A stretch of DNA of 64,000 nt from an uncultured bacterium (GCA_937920495.1 CALEUQ010000022.1:1-64000); one strand, 5' to 3'. Shown: positions 43,947-53,653, counted from the stretch's first letter. A program made the numbers and translations. The notes: generated by a model not told the origin, from the sequence alone.

Positions 43947-45397
43947 CCTTTTATTGAACCTATTGGAATCATACGTGCAACAGGAATACTTAAACCCGCC
44001 TGAGTTATTGCGTCAATAACATCGTTAATATCTTTATATGCAGCTCCAGCTTCCTCAGCTAATCCACTAAATGACCGTGTTCGCACTGTTATTCCGTTTC
44101 TTTCCATCTGGTCTGCTAAATCCCTGCCCTTGAATCGTTTCTTGGCCTGTTGTCGTGACATTACTCTGCCGCTCCCATGTACCGTACTGTAGAACGAATC
44201 TTTTGCGTTGTGCCCGCCAACAAGAATATATGAAGCAGATTGCATACTTCCACCAACAAGTACCGGTTGCCCTATCTCCCTGTACAATTCCGGTATACCG
44301 TGCATCCCTTTTGTAAATGCACGCGTTGCACCTTTCCTGTGTACCAGCAATTTTTTATTCTTACCATTAATTTCATACTGTTCAATTTTTGCCGTATTGT
44401 GGCACACATCATATATTAACTTTATGCCTAATTCTTCGGGTGTTTTCTTAAAAACCTGACATAGTACATCACGTACAATGTGAAATATCAACTGCCTGTT
44501 AAGAAATGCAATATTTATGGCGCAGTTCATAGCATGAAAATAAGCCTGCCCTTCCTTTGAATGAAATGGTGCACATGCCAGCTCGCGGTCAGGTATATCA
44601 ATATGATACTTTTGTTTCATAACCGATATAAACTGATCTAAATAATCAGTTGCAATTTGATGGCCAAACCCACGGCTGCCGCAATGTATCATACATGCAA
44701 TTTGATTATTGCCTGTGATGCCAAACTTTTCTGCAATATCCCTATTAAGTATATCAGCTTCTCGTATAATTTGAAACTCAAGATAATGATTACCAGAGCC
44801 CAATGAACCCACCTGTTCTTTACCGCGTTCCCGTGCTTTTCCTGAAACAGCTTCCGGTTTTGCATTTCCAATACAACCATTTTCCTCGCAAAAAATTAAA
44901 TCCTCCTGTATTCCATAACCTCGTTCAACAGCCCACCTGCATCCCTTCACCATTGCTTCATCAAATTGTTTATCGTTTAATGATACTATGCCTTTTCCGC
45001 CAACTCCACTTGGTATTCGTGAAAAAAGCATATCCATTATATGATTAAGTTTTGGCGATAGTTCCTGGAAAGTTAAACTGGTAATAAAAAACCGTACCCC
45101 GCAATTAATATCAAACCCAATCCCACCCGGTGAGATTACACCATCCTCTATATCTATTGCCGCTACTCCTCCTATAGGAAACCCATATCCTGAATGACCA
45201 TCAGGCATGCACAGTGCATAACTCTGGATCCCGGGAAGCATCGCAACATTTGTAAGCTGTTCAAATACTGCACTGTCCATGCTACTTAGCAAATCTTCAG
45301 ATGCATAGATACGCGCAGGTACACGCATACCCTTTTTATAATCCTTAGGGATCTCATATAGGCAATTCCCAATTTTTTTTGCCAAGCCTTGTACCAT
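43943..45397 (-). CDS. rtcB: RNA-splicing ligase RtcB
   Basis: Joins 2',3'-cyclic phosphate or 3'-phosphate RNA ends to 5'-OH ends through a GMP-activated 3' end, using Mn2+. The metal-binding FDINCGVR, GSLGSGNHYLE, HCGSRGFGHQ and the guanylylated His region HRKGATRAF are present. It is 484 residues long, the usual length, with no intein. It is coupled to archease downstream. In bacteria the system repairs cleaved tRNA or rRNA. No RtcR regulator is adjacent. Confidence 0.96.
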   Translation of the reverse strand: MVQGLAKKIGNCLYEIPKDYKKGMRVPARIYASEDLLSSMDSAVFEQLTNVAMLPGIQSYALCMPDGHSGYGFPIGGVAAIDIEDGVISPGGIGFDINCGVRFFITSLTFQELSPKLNHIMDMLFSRIPSGVGGKGIVSLNDKQFDEAMVKGCRWAVERGYGIQEDLIFCEENGCIGNAKPEAVSGKARERGKEQVGSLGSGNHYLEFQIIREADILNRDIAEKFGITGNNQIACMIHCGSRGFGHQIATDYLDQFISVMKQKYHIDIPDRELACAPFHSKEGQAYFHAMNCAINIAFLNRQLIFHIVRDVLCQVFKKTPEELGIKLIYDVCHNTAKIEQYEINGKNKKLLVHRKGATRAFTKGMHGIPELYREIGQPVLVGGSMQSASYILVGGHNAKDSFYSTVHGSGRVMSRQQAKKRFKGRDLADQMERNGITVRTRSFSGLAEEAGAAYKDINDVIDAITQAGLSIPVARMIPIGSIKG

Positions 45398-45423
45398 AAT
45401 ACCTATTTAATATGCAAATAGTA

Positions 45424-45846
45424 TTACTCTTTAGCTACTGGCTCTTTATGATTCTGTTTTTGCTTTTGTACGGGTATTGGGATTTTAATCATTTCACATT
45501 TGCCTTCAAATACTACACCATCAGCAATAATGAGTTTGGATGTCCGTATATTTCCAAACAGCTTGCCATCGCTTTGTATTTCAATCCTATCCTTAGCCTC
45601 AATATTGCCGTATACTGTCCCTTTTATAATAACTGTGTTTGCTTTAATATTTGCTTTTACAGTTGCTTTCTCGCCAATAACTAAAAAATCTCCTGAAGCA
45701 ATTTCACCTTCAAAATATCCATTTATTTGTAATGATTTTTCAAATGTGAGATCACCGTAGAATTCTGTATCTTTTCCAAATACAGTTGCTATCATCCCAA
45801 TTTCATACACAGGATTTTTATTAACCTGAATAACCTTTTTAGCCAT
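45424..45846 (-). CDS. Bactofilin
   Basis: A 140-residue polymer-forming cytoskeletal protein (DUF583). The central beta-helix shows the repeating pattern seen in GDLTFEKSLQINGYFEG, then VIGEKATVKANIKANTVIIKG, then GNIEAKDRIEIQ. Short disordered tails at both ends (the C-terminus is Lys/Gln-rich) are typical. Bactofilins position peptidoglycan enzymes or cell-shape proteins. It lies 26 bases upstream of rtcB. Confidence 0.9.
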   Translation of the reverse strand: MAKKVIQVNKNPVYEIGMIATVFGKDTEFYGDLTFEKSLQINGYFEGEIASGDFLVIGEKATVKANIKANTVIIKGTVYGNIEAKDRIEIQSDGKLFGNIRTSKLIIADGVVFEGKCEMIKIPIPVQKQKQNHKEPVAKE

Positions 45847-45960
45847 TGCACATACCTTCTTATGTTAAAATAAATAATTATACTTAAAAAAATCAAATAT
45901 TTTACAGTTGCAAGTCTTTCTATTATTTTTTTTCTACAAGCTAAATTTGTAAAATTTATT

Positions 45961-46182
45961 TTATTTTGTTGTCATAGTAAAAACACCATCCCAATCATCA
46001 GGCGGCGGTGTAAGTTTATATTGTTTAGATCTCTCTAAATACACTTTTGATGGTCCGTCATTAGGGTCAACTTTTAAAGCTTGTTCAAAAAATTTGATTG
46101 CGTCATCCCATTTGCGCATTTTATACGCATCTAATCCGGCATTGTATAACTTTAAAACCTCTTCTTTTTCTTTTGTTATCAT
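45961..46182 (-). CDS. Small TPR protein
   Basis: A 73-residue protein containing about one and a half tetratricopeptide repeats (LKLYNAGLDAYKMRKWDDAIK, then FFEQALKVDPNDGPSKVYLER, read as adjacent blocks). It probably mediates a protein contact. Similar TPR segments occur at the C-terminus of adenylate cyclases and kinases of spirochaetes, but this is a stand-alone protein. GAGGC precedes the ATG. Confidence 0.78.
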   Translation of the reverse strand: MITKEKEEVLKLYNAGLDAYKMRKWDDAIKFFEQALKVDPNDGPSKVYLERSKQYKLTPPPDDWDGVFTMTTK

Positions 46183-46240
46183 AATATAGCCTCACTTGTA
46201 ATAATTTGACCAAACATTAGATAAATTAATAATACAACTT

Positions 46241-47221
46241 TTAATATTTTCTGTCAATAAAGAATAATGCAAGCTCAGTCATTATATTTTTAAACTGCGT
46301 GTCAGGAAATGTTGCTAATAGTTTTATTGCTCTTTGCACATATTCAGCTGCAACATTGATGCAGTATTCAACTACATTGTGTTGGGTGGCTTTTTCAAGC
46401 ACATAATTCCAGTTCCCTTTATCAGGATTTTTTGCATAATGTAGTAGCAATTCTTTTTCTTTATCTCCAACTATCTGTAGTAACCTTAATAATGGCAAAG
46501 TAATTTTGCCATTTATAAAGTCATTACCTGCATCCTTTCCGGTAATGGCAGCACTATCCAGATAATCCATTGCGTCATCAGTAATCTGAAAGGCATAGCC
46601 CAATTGCAAACCACATTCATATAGAATATCTGACTGCATAGTATCCATTTTTGCAACACAGGCACCCAACTTTGCACAGGCAGCCATGAAACGTGCTGTC
46701 TTCATCTCTATGATTTTATAATAATTATCTATCGTAATATTATCTATATTAGAATACTGTATTTGATACAGCTCGCCTTTTACCATTTCGATTGTGGCAT
46801 CTACCATAACAGGGAAAAGGTCAGTACGATTATTCCCAACGGCTATTTCCAGAGCTTTAGTATACATAAAATCACCAGCAAGTACAGCAACTTTTGGCCC
46901 ATATTTCCTGGCAACTGTTGGCAAACCTCTACGTAAATCGGCATTATCGATGATATCATCATGTACTAAAGAAGCAGCATGAATTATTTCAGCAGCACAG
47001 GCAATGTCAATAATGTCATCCGGAATAGAATTATTTAATCCGCTTGATAAAATAATCATTGAAGCACGTATTTTTTTTCCACTTTTCTTAAACGTGTGCA
47101 TGCTGCTTTCATCTAAAAGATTAATGCCTGTATATAACTTATTTTTTATAGCGTCATCTACAGCTACAAGGTACTGTTCAATAGGTTTCAGAATTGATTG
47201 CAAATCTTTTTTTGGTTTCAT
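46241..47221 (-). CDS. Polyprenyl diphosphate synthase
   Basis: A trans-isoprenyl diphosphate synthase of 326 residues. The first Asp-rich motif is HDDIIDNADLRRG and the second is DDAMDYLDS. The length suits a long-chain enzyme such as the one making the menaquinone side chain, consistent with the quinone-linked Qrc complex, but chain length is not readable. I prefer the ATG at 47221 (AGGA upstream) over the TTG at 47242, which overlaps the STAS gene. Confidence 0.88.
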   Translation of the reverse strand: MKPKKDLQSILKPIEQYLVAVDDAIKNKLYTGINLLDESSMHTFKKSGKKIRASMIILSSGLNNSIPDDIIDIACAAEIIHAASLVHDDIIDNADLRRGLPTVARKYGPKVAVLAGDFMYTKALEIAVGNNRTDLFPVMVDATIEMVKGELYQIQYSNIDNITIDNYYKIIEMKTARFMAACAKLGACVAKMDTMQSDILYECGLQLGYAFQITDDAMDYLDSAAITGKDAGNDFINGKITLPLLRLLQIVGDKEKELLLHYAKNPDKGNWNYVLEKATQHNVVEYCINVAAEYVQRAIKLLATFPDTQFKNIMTELALFFIDRKY

Positions 47222-47238
47222 AATACCGTATTCCTGGA

Positions 47239-47565
47239 TCAATCAAACGCAGTGAGACATTCACGTTGTGATTCGTAAATTTCAAATACTTTATCAAGCA
47301 TGGTAGTCTGGAAAAGCTTAAGAAGATTTTCATTTGTTATAACTAACTTTATATCACCTTCATTTTTTATCTTTCTTTTGAAAGCAACAATAACGCCAAG
47401 GGCGGAACTACATATATGCTTCACATCAGTCATATCCAGGCAGATATTGTTATAACCTTCATCAATTATTTTCTGTAATGCATTCTCCAGATCTTCAGAC
47501 ATCTCTTGATCTATTCTTCCATCTAACGTAATTATAGCCATATTTTCATCTTTTTTGATTTTCAT
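47239..47565 (-). CDS. STAS-domain anti-sigma-factor antagonist
   Basis: A 108-residue single STAS domain of the SpoIIAA/RsbV type. The phosphorylatable Ser is in VKHICSSALGV. A partner-switching role is likely, with the antagonist dephosphorylated by a SpoIIE phosphatase such as that encoded at 22470-24992. The ATG at 47565 follows GAGGTGGAG. The upstream extension to 47592 lacks support. It is followed closely by the polyprenyl synthase gene. Confidence 0.88.
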   Translation of the reverse strand: MKIKKDENMAIITLDGRIDQEMSEDLENALQKIIDEGYNNICLDMTDVKHICSSALGVIVAFKRKIKNEGDIKLVITNENLLKLFQTTMLDKVFEIYESQRECLTAFD

Positions 47566-47647
47566 ACTCCACCTCTTGTATTGAATATTCAATTGTTGCT
47601 ATATATAATTATAATTCATACCTAATGTATTTACAATAATAATTTTT

Positions 47648-48030
47648 CTCTTTCCGTATTTTTGGGAAATAAGATCATCCATCAAAAAGGTATTTCATAT
47701 TTGCGTTAATTCCTTATACATAAAAAACTCTACTTGCAATAATAGTATTGCATAAAAAGACTGTTTCAATAAAAAACCCGCAGTGCGTGTGGAATTGTTA
47801 TAGCACACTATATGTATCCCTGAAAACAAAAATTTTTATAAAGTGTGATAGTATTGCTACAATAACGCAACGTTAGCTGATATGTAAGGACGCATCAGTC
47901 AATCAAAAGTTTGCAATCCATTTCTTATCACGTGCTGTTTCACGTTTAAAGTGCACGCATACCTTACAACAATCAAAAGGACTTACATTTTTTTGTATTT
48001 TGTATAATTTTCACAAAATTACGAAATGAG
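47648..48030. mobile_element. Inverted-repeat element, family 2, copy 2
   Basis: The left end CTCTTTCCGTATTTTTGGGA is an inverted match to the right end (CTCATTTCGTAATTTTGTG when reversed). The interior of about 340 bases is non-coding. Its first 70 bases align with copy 1 and its middle part is unrelated to it. It fills the gap between the STAS gene and the comF stop. No direct repeats flank it. Confidence 0.5.
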
Positions 48031-48040
48031 TCCAAAATAC

Positions 48041-48763
48041 TTATGGTGTCATTTCTTTCAACATGGCATATGCAACTATGCAGGCATAGACATGTTGCAC
48101 ACCATTTGCTTTTAACAGGCGTGCACATTCATTAATGGTTGCTCCTGTGGTATACACATCATCAACAATAAGAACCGCCTTTTGCACAATATTGCTATTA
48201 CCTTGAATAATATCAAATTTCTGATATGTATTAATAAAACGTTCATTGCTGCTCAATTTTTTCTGTGCAGCTTTTTCACTTTTTAAGCAAAACAAATTCA
48301 CCACATCTTTATTGCAGGCGTTGCCTATATGCTTTGCCATAATTTCTGATTGATTAAATCCTCTTTTCCACAATCGGTCGTTAGATATTGGGATGTAAGT
48401 TATGTAATCAAATTGCCAGCTCTGTACATTAATGGCATCAATACAATATTGTGCAAATAACCTTGCAATAGATCTGTTATATTTAAATTTCATTGCGTAA
48501 ACCAGTTTTGTGACAGGCTCTTCATATTTAAACAACCATACACCATTATCAATAAACCATTTCCGTTTGCCATGGATTTTTTCTTCCAAAGCAAATACAT
48601 ATTCTCCAGAATAATTTTTAATAATTTTGTTAATACTATTTCTGCATTGTTTGCAGACACCATCATCATTGGAAATCAGTTTACCACAATACGCGCAAAA
48701 TGATGGGAACAATACATCTGTTGCTATATAATGCAGTAATGTTACAAATTGACTATTTGCCAT
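48041..48763 (-). CDS. comF: ComF-family phosphoribosyltransferase-like protein
   Basis: A 240-residue protein with an N-terminal zinc finger (CAYC then CKQC) and a type I PRTase domain carrying VLIVDDVYTTGATINE near 190. ComF is required for DNA uptake in naturally competent bacteria and has helicase-associated roles, but homologues are also common in non-competent species. It overlaps queC by 11 bases. Its presence matters for the hypothesis that the repeated GTAACTATCGC word is an uptake sequence. Confidence 0.9.
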   Translation of the reverse strand: MANSQFVTLLHYIATDVLFPSFCAYCGKLISNDDGVCKQCRNSINKIIKNYSGEYVFALEEKIHGKRKWFIDNGVWLFKYEEPVTKLVYAMKFKYNRSIARLFAQYCIDAINVQSWQFDYITYIPISNDRLWKRGFNQSEIMAKHIGNACNKDVVNLFCLKSEKAAQKKLSSNERFINTYQKFDIIQGNSNIVQKAVLIVDDVYTTGATINECARLLKANGVQHVYACIVAYAMLKEMTP

Positions 48764-49436
48764 AGTTTTGATGTAAGGCCGGATCCTGTATGCCTGCTTC
48801 TAAAAAACCTTTTTGCCGTATACGGCAACTATCACACACACCACAGGGACTACCATCTTGTGCTGGATTGTAACAACTTGTAGTCAATGAGTAATCCATA
48901 CCTAACGATAATCCTAATTTTATGATTTCACCTTTAGTAAGGCCAATGAGAGGTGTTTCAATAATTACTGGATTGCCACCTATACCACTTTTGGTTCCTA
49001 CATTCACTACTTTTTGAAATGCATCTATAAACTGGGGCCTGCAATCTGGATAACCGCTATAATCAATTGCGTTCACCCCAATAAAAATATGAGATGCATT
49101 AATTGTTTCAGCATATGCCAGTGCCATCGATAGAAAGACAATATTTCTTGCCGGTACATACGTTGCCGGAATGTTATCAGTATGATTATTCAAAATCGCT
49201 TTTCCTGATGCCCTGATTAATGATGAAGACTTAAACAGGCTATCAGGCAAATATACAACTTCATGTGAAATAACATGAAGAAAATGTGCAATTTTTTTCG
49301 CACACTCAACTTCAATATCGTGACGTTGTCCATAGATAAATGTAAGCGCAAAAAGAGAAAATCCTTTGCTCTTTGCAACTGCAGCAGCAGTGGCAGAATC
49401 CAATCCGCCACTGAGCAATACCACACAACTATGCAT
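48753..49436 (-). CDS. queC: 7-cyano-7-deazaguanine synthase
   Basis: Converts 7-carboxy-7-deazaguanine to preQ0 using ATP and ammonia in queuosine synthesis. The PP-loop is LLSGGLDSATAA near residue 8. The C-terminal zinc site has four Cys (CYNPAQDGSPCGVCDSC). Its length of 227 residues is usual. No other que genes are in the window. It overlaps comF. Confidence 0.95.
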   Translation of the reverse strand: MHSCVVLLSGGLDSATAAAVAKSKGFSLFALTFIYGQRHDIEVECAKKIAHFLHVISHEVVYLPDSLFKSSSLIRASGKAILNNHTDNIPATYVPARNIVFLSMALAYAETINASHIFIGVNAIDYSGYPDCRPQFIDAFQKVVNVGTKSGIGGNPVIIETPLIGLTKGEIIKLGLSLGMDYSLTTSCYNPAQDGSPCGVCDSCRIRQKGFLEAGIQDPALHQNYGK

Positions 49437-49468
49437 ATTTTCTTAAGCTCAAATAATTTATTATTAAA

Positions 49469-49741
49469 TTATTTTATCTCCTTAACTTCTTTCTTCCCTA
49501 ACTTCAAAGGAAAATACTCATATGGCTTCATGCCATATACCTTCACAAAATCACTTTCATATGGACATACAGAACAACTAGCCCTGCTTAATCCTTCAAT
49601 TGCTATTTCAAGTGATGTCATAGCTTCGGTATACAATACACTCGTTTTATCTAATCCTATATCGGCACTTCTCATTTTTTGAAATGCGCATTGCTTACAC
49701 TTATCAGCATTTTCTTTAACCTTGTCTGTAATTAATGCCAT
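49469..49741 (-). CDS. Small cysteine-rich hypothetical protein
   Basis: A 90-residue protein with two CxxC pairs, CKQC near residue 14 and CSVC near 58, spaced by a helical region (VLYTEAMTSLEIAIEGLSRA). This could form a zinc or Fe-S site. I recognise no named family. The ATG at 49741 has GGGAGG seven to eight bases upstream. It lies 32 bases before queC and may share its transcript. Confidence 0.7.
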   Translation of the reverse strand: MALITDKVKENADKCKQCAFQKMRSADIGLDKTSVLYTEAMTSLEIAIEGLSRASCSVCPYESDFVKVYGMKPYEYFPLKLGKKEVKEIK

Positions 49742-49939
49742 GCACACACCTCCCAGAAAATTGTAAGTATATAAAATATAATTTATACAATATTACAAAA
49801 ATAGCAATAAAAAATCCAGCATAATTTTAATAAATATCAATAATTCATCAGTAACTATCGCCCAAATATAACCATTGATAATATTTTTGGTTATTTTTTT
49901 TTGAAGCTATAGCTTGCTGGCATAAAAATATTCATTTTT

Positions 49940-50395
49940 TTATAATTGCTTGTACAATAACAGGTTGAATAATCTTGCTACAAAATATGCCCCACAAAAT
50001 AAAAAGAAAGGCATCGTAAAAAAGAATATTAATATTTCTTCAAATTTCACAACAGTTCCGTGCAATACCTTCTTTCCAAAATAATTATAATGGAAATGCT
50101 GCGGATCTTTACTGCGTTTATATATTGCTCTGGCAATACTTAATTTTATAAATAGCATGATAAGCATGATAAATCCTGTCATTAACCATAATACAAACTT
50201 GAAATCTATAGATCTAACATATACAGGTTTAATAATTGCCAAAGAGGTGATAACTACGGCCAGAATGACATTGCTGATGGTAGTATTGATAAAACCTTTG
50301 AGATATTTATTTTCTCTTCGCAATACGTACAGAACAAGTGAATAGATGTGGATTGAAAAAGAAATTTGCAGAAGTATGAAAAGGGCAATTAACAT
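49940..50395 (-). CDS. Hypothetical four-helix membrane protein
   Basis: A 151-residue protein with four hydrophobic segments (about 2-25, 38-60, 70-92 and 118-142) joined by basic loops. No conserved motif is recognised. AGGA lies about eight bases before the ATG. The gene lies between the queC-comF cluster and the cell-shape cluster. Confidence 0.7.
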   Translation of the reverse strand: MLIALFILLQISFSIHIYSLVLYVLRRENKYLKGFINTTISNVILAVVITSLAIIKPVYVRSIDFKFVLWLMTGFIMLIMLFIKLSIARAIYKRSKDPQHFHYNYFGKKVLHGTVVKFEEILIFFFTMPFFLFCGAYFVARLFNLLLYKQL

Positions 50396-50505
50396 CCGTA
50401 TTCCTGTATACTATTATTCAGATAACAAAACCCTTTTTATACTACAATATACTATATTAATTTGCAAGCATTCTTTATTATTTTATTTTTTATATGATGA
50501 CATAT

Positions 50506-51822
50506 TTATCGTATGCGCGAATCGATGTTAATAAGGATGCCAACACTTATAAGTGACATTATTAAATTTGAACCGCCATACGATAAAAACGTAAGGGGAA
50601 GTCCAGTAACAGGCATTATACCCAATGCCATGCCTATATTAATAATTACATGAAAAAATATCATACATGTTATACCACCTGCAACAAGCATGCCAAATTT
50701 GTCTGGTGCTTTTAATGCAATAGTAAACCCTTTATAGATTATATACGCGTATAAAAGAAGTACGATAACTGCCCCAATAAAGCCCCATTCTTCGGCAATG
50801 ACGGAGAAGATGAAATCAGTAGATTTTTCAGGCAAAAAACCCAGTTGCGATTGTGAACCTTTTAAAAATCCCTTGCCAATAATTCCACCAGAGCCAATAG
50901 CAATCTTTGATTGTATCACATTATATCCCGATCCATACGGGTCCAAATCTGGATTTAAAAAAACTAAAATTCTTCGTTTCTGGTATTCTTTTAAAAATCG
51001 CTGTATAAGTACAGATAGGAACAAACCTGATGAAAATATAAATGCGGGAATATAGATAGCTCTATATATTTTTGAATTAAAAAAGAAATAAAGAATAAAT
51101 GTAATGATAGAAATAATTAATAACGAACCCGCAATTATATATAAAAGTTCATTGCCTTTTAAGAACGAGAAAATGCCACCTGATATGCTCACTCCACTCC
51201 ATTCCAGATATGTAAGCATCATCGGAACAAATAATGCTATAGTTGCTATACCCACAATAGATATCAGTTGCGGGATATCAGCTCCGCCTAAAAATAATAA
51301 TGTTAAGAATATTGGTACATAAATCATTGCCGTACCAAAATCAGGTTGCAGGTAAATAAGTAAAACAGGAAGTCCAATAACAGCAAACGGGATAAGTAAT
51401 TCGCGTAACCTTTTTATATCAAATTGTCTTAATTCCAGATATTTTGCCAGCAAAATAATACAGGCTAACTTCATAAACTCTGATGGCTGGATTGCAAAAA
51501 ATCCAAAGCTTATCCATGCACGGGTATTACGTATTTTTGCTCCAAATATGGTTGTAATCAAAAGCAATAATAACAATATTAAATATATATAGAGAGAATA
51601 ATCGCCCAATAACCTGTAATGTATCCTGGAAACAGCAAACATACATCCAGCACCAATAATAAACCACAACAACTGCTTTTTATACAAACCGCTATTGACC
51701 TTTTCTATTGGATCAAATCCAGTTGCATAAATAGTGATAATGCCAATCAGCACAAGAACAATGATAGCAAAAAGGAAATTAACATCATATTCCTGAAAAG
51801 CTGATCTTATAGTTTTGAACAT
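50506..51822 (-). CDS. rodA: RodA, SEDS peptidoglycan glycosyltransferase
   Basis: A polytopic SEDS-family glycosyltransferase that polymerises lipid II in the elongasome with PBP2. FFAIQPSEFMKLA, the catalytic-Asp region LQPDFGTAMI and the C-terminal GLPLTFLSYGGSNL are present. It has 438 residues, longer than the roughly 370 of E. coli RodA. The excess lies in the middle, with two extra hydrophobic segments (about 215-265). The gene starts one base after the mrdA stop. Confidence 0.95.
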   Translation of the reverse strand: MFKTIRSAFQEYDVNFLFAIIVLVLIGIITIYATGFDPIEKVNSGLYKKQLLWFIIGAGCMFAVSRIHYRLLGDYSLYIYLILLLLLLITTIFGAKIRNTRAWISFGFFAIQPSEFMKLACIILLAKYLELRQFDIKRLRELLIPFAVIGLPVLLIYLQPDFGTAMIYVPIFLTLLFLGGADIPQLISIVGIATIALFVPMMLTYLEWSGVSISGGIFSFLKGNELLYIIAGSLLIISIITFILYFFFNSKIYRAIYIPAFIFSSGLFLSVLIQRFLKEYQKRRILVFLNPDLDPYGSGYNVIQSKIAIGSGGIIGKGFLKGSQSQLGFLPEKSTDFIFSVIAEEWGFIGAVIVLLLYAYIIYKGFTIALKAPDKFGMLVAGGITCMIFFHVIINIGMALGIMPVTGLPLTFLSYGGSNLIMSLISVGILINIDSRIR

Positions 51823-51823
51823 A

Positions 51824-53650
51824 TTAAAAGCATCCTTTTTTTATTAGTGTGCTGAAAACCTGTTCAGCAACCGGCACAGCAGTAGCTGCACCTGCAACGC
51901 CATATTCAACCATGACCACTATAGCGACAACCTTTTCAGGCTCTGCATCATAAGGACCAAAACCAACAAACCATGCATGCTGGCTGGCATCTTCCTGTCT
52001 TTTAGAACGTGTTTGTGCCGTGCCTGTTTTGCCACACATTTCCACTTTCAGATAACCCAACCGCGCAGCAGTACCACTCATTACAGCCATTCTCATTCCC
52101 TGTTTGATAGTTTCAAGTGTTGTAGGCGATAAAGGAATTTCACGCAATTTTTCCGGGACAACAACTGAAACTATTGATGAATTATCATTTGATCGAATTT
52201 CTTTTACAAGATGCGGTTTAAAAACAACCCCTGAATTAACAATTGCAGCAATAAAATTCATCATGCCCATAGGCGTTACCAGCATAAAACCCTGGCCAAT
52301 AGAAAGATTGACGGTATCTCCATCAAACCATGGCTGTCCAAATGTTTTAAGTTTCCATTTTTTTGATGGTATAAATCCTGTAATTTCACCGGGTATATCT
52401 ATGCCGGAAGGTTCAGCCAACCCAAGATAACCTGCATAATTGAAGATAGTGGTTGGCCCCAATTTGAGTCCAAGCTGATAAAAATATACACTGCAGGATT
52501 TTGCGATAGCCCATAACAAATTAACAGAACCATGAGCCTGATAGCAATAAAAATCCCTGTCCACATATCCTTTTAAGGTATATTTACCAGGGCAGTATAA
52601 TGTGACATTAGGATTCCACTTTTCTTCTTCCAATGCAGCAATTGCGGTCACAAGTTTGAATGTGGAAGCAGGTGGATATCGTGACTGGATAGTCCTGTTT
52701 AAGAAGGGCTTATTCTTATCACTATTCAATTGATTTATTATTTTTGCATTATTTTTTGATATAATGAGATTTGGATCATAATCAGGTTTGCTTACTAAAC
52801 TTATGATTTCACCTGTTGCAGGTTTCATCACAATAACAGAACCCCTCTTATCGCCCAGGGCTGTATAGGCTGTTTTCTGAACATCATAATCAATAGTAAG
52901 AACAATATTATACCCTGGCCTGGGGTGCTGTCCAATTTCCTCTCCTTCTGTTCTGTTTTTTGCATCAACGATACGGCGAACATATCCATCAACTCCACGT
53001 AATGTGGAATCATACTGGCGTTCAATACCAGCTTTACCTATTTTTTGATAGTACTTGTATCCAACATCTTTGTATGTATTATATTCATCTTTTGTTAAGC
53101 TTCCAATATATCCTATAACATGCGAAAACATATTAGAAAAAGGATATACTCTTACTGGTGCATCTTCCCACATGATGTTAGGAAATTTATCCTGATTTGT
53201 GGCGATAGTTACCACAATATCAAATGGAACATCTTCCTGAATAATATATCTGTTATATGGATTATTTGATTGTATATCAGCGATTATCTCATCATAAGGA
53301 AGCTTCAACAATGCACACACATTTTTTACTGCATAACGTAATTTTTGTTTTTCCTGATACCTGGCTGGAATTACGATAATATTAAATGATGGCCTATTTG
53401 TTGCCAGCACCATATTCTGTTTATCAGGTGCAAAATTTCTGTCATAAATTTCACCACGTGATGCTGGGATGGGGATGTTGTTTTCCATGTTCATGCGTGA
53501 TTTTTCTGAATATTCTTTCCCCTGAATTATCTGCAGATTTATTAGCTGAAAGAAGAAAATGCCAAATATGACTATCACAATAATACCGATAAAAAAAAGT
53601 CGTTTTCGGAATTCTTCTATAATTTTTGTTCTTATTGATGCAAACTGCAT
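51824..53650 (-). CDS. mrdA: Penicillin-binding protein 2
   Basis: The transpeptidase partner of RodA. It has an N-terminal membrane helix (about 18-38), a PBP dimerisation domain (about 55-235) and a transpeptidase domain. The active-site Ser329 lies in PASTFK. SCS near 378 replaces the usual SxN. KTGTAQ is near 541. The length (608 residues) is normal. It is in the gap-free mreC-mreD-mrdA-rodA cluster. Confidence 0.95.
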   Translation of the reverse strand: MQFASIRTKIIEEFRKRLFFIGIIVIVIFGIFFFQLINLQIIQGKEYSEKSRMNMENNIPIPASRGEIYDRNFAPDKQNMVLATNRPSFNIIVIPARYQEKQKLRYAVKNVCALLKLPYDEIIADIQSNNPYNRYIIQEDVPFDIVVTIATNQDKFPNIMWEDAPVRVYPFSNMFSHVIGYIGSLTKDEYNTYKDVGYKYYQKIGKAGIERQYDSTLRGVDGYVRRIVDAKNRTEGEEIGQHPRPGYNIVLTIDYDVQKTAYTALGDKRGSVIVMKPATGEIISLVSKPDYDPNLIISKNNAKIINQLNSDKNKPFLNRTIQSRYPPASTFKLVTAIAALEEEKWNPNVTLYCPGKYTLKGYVDRDFYCYQAHGSVNLLWAIAKSCSVYFYQLGLKLGPTTIFNYAGYLGLAEPSGIDIPGEITGFIPSKKWKLKTFGQPWFDGDTVNLSIGQGFMLVTPMGMMNFIAAIVNSGVVFKPHLVKEIRSNDNSSIVSVVVPEKLREIPLSPTTLETIKQGMRMAVMSGTAARLGYLKVEMCGKTGTAQTRSKRQEDASQHAWFVGFGPYDAEPEKVVAIVVMVEYGVAGAATAVPVAEQVFSTLIKKGCF

Positions 53651-53653
53651 ATC

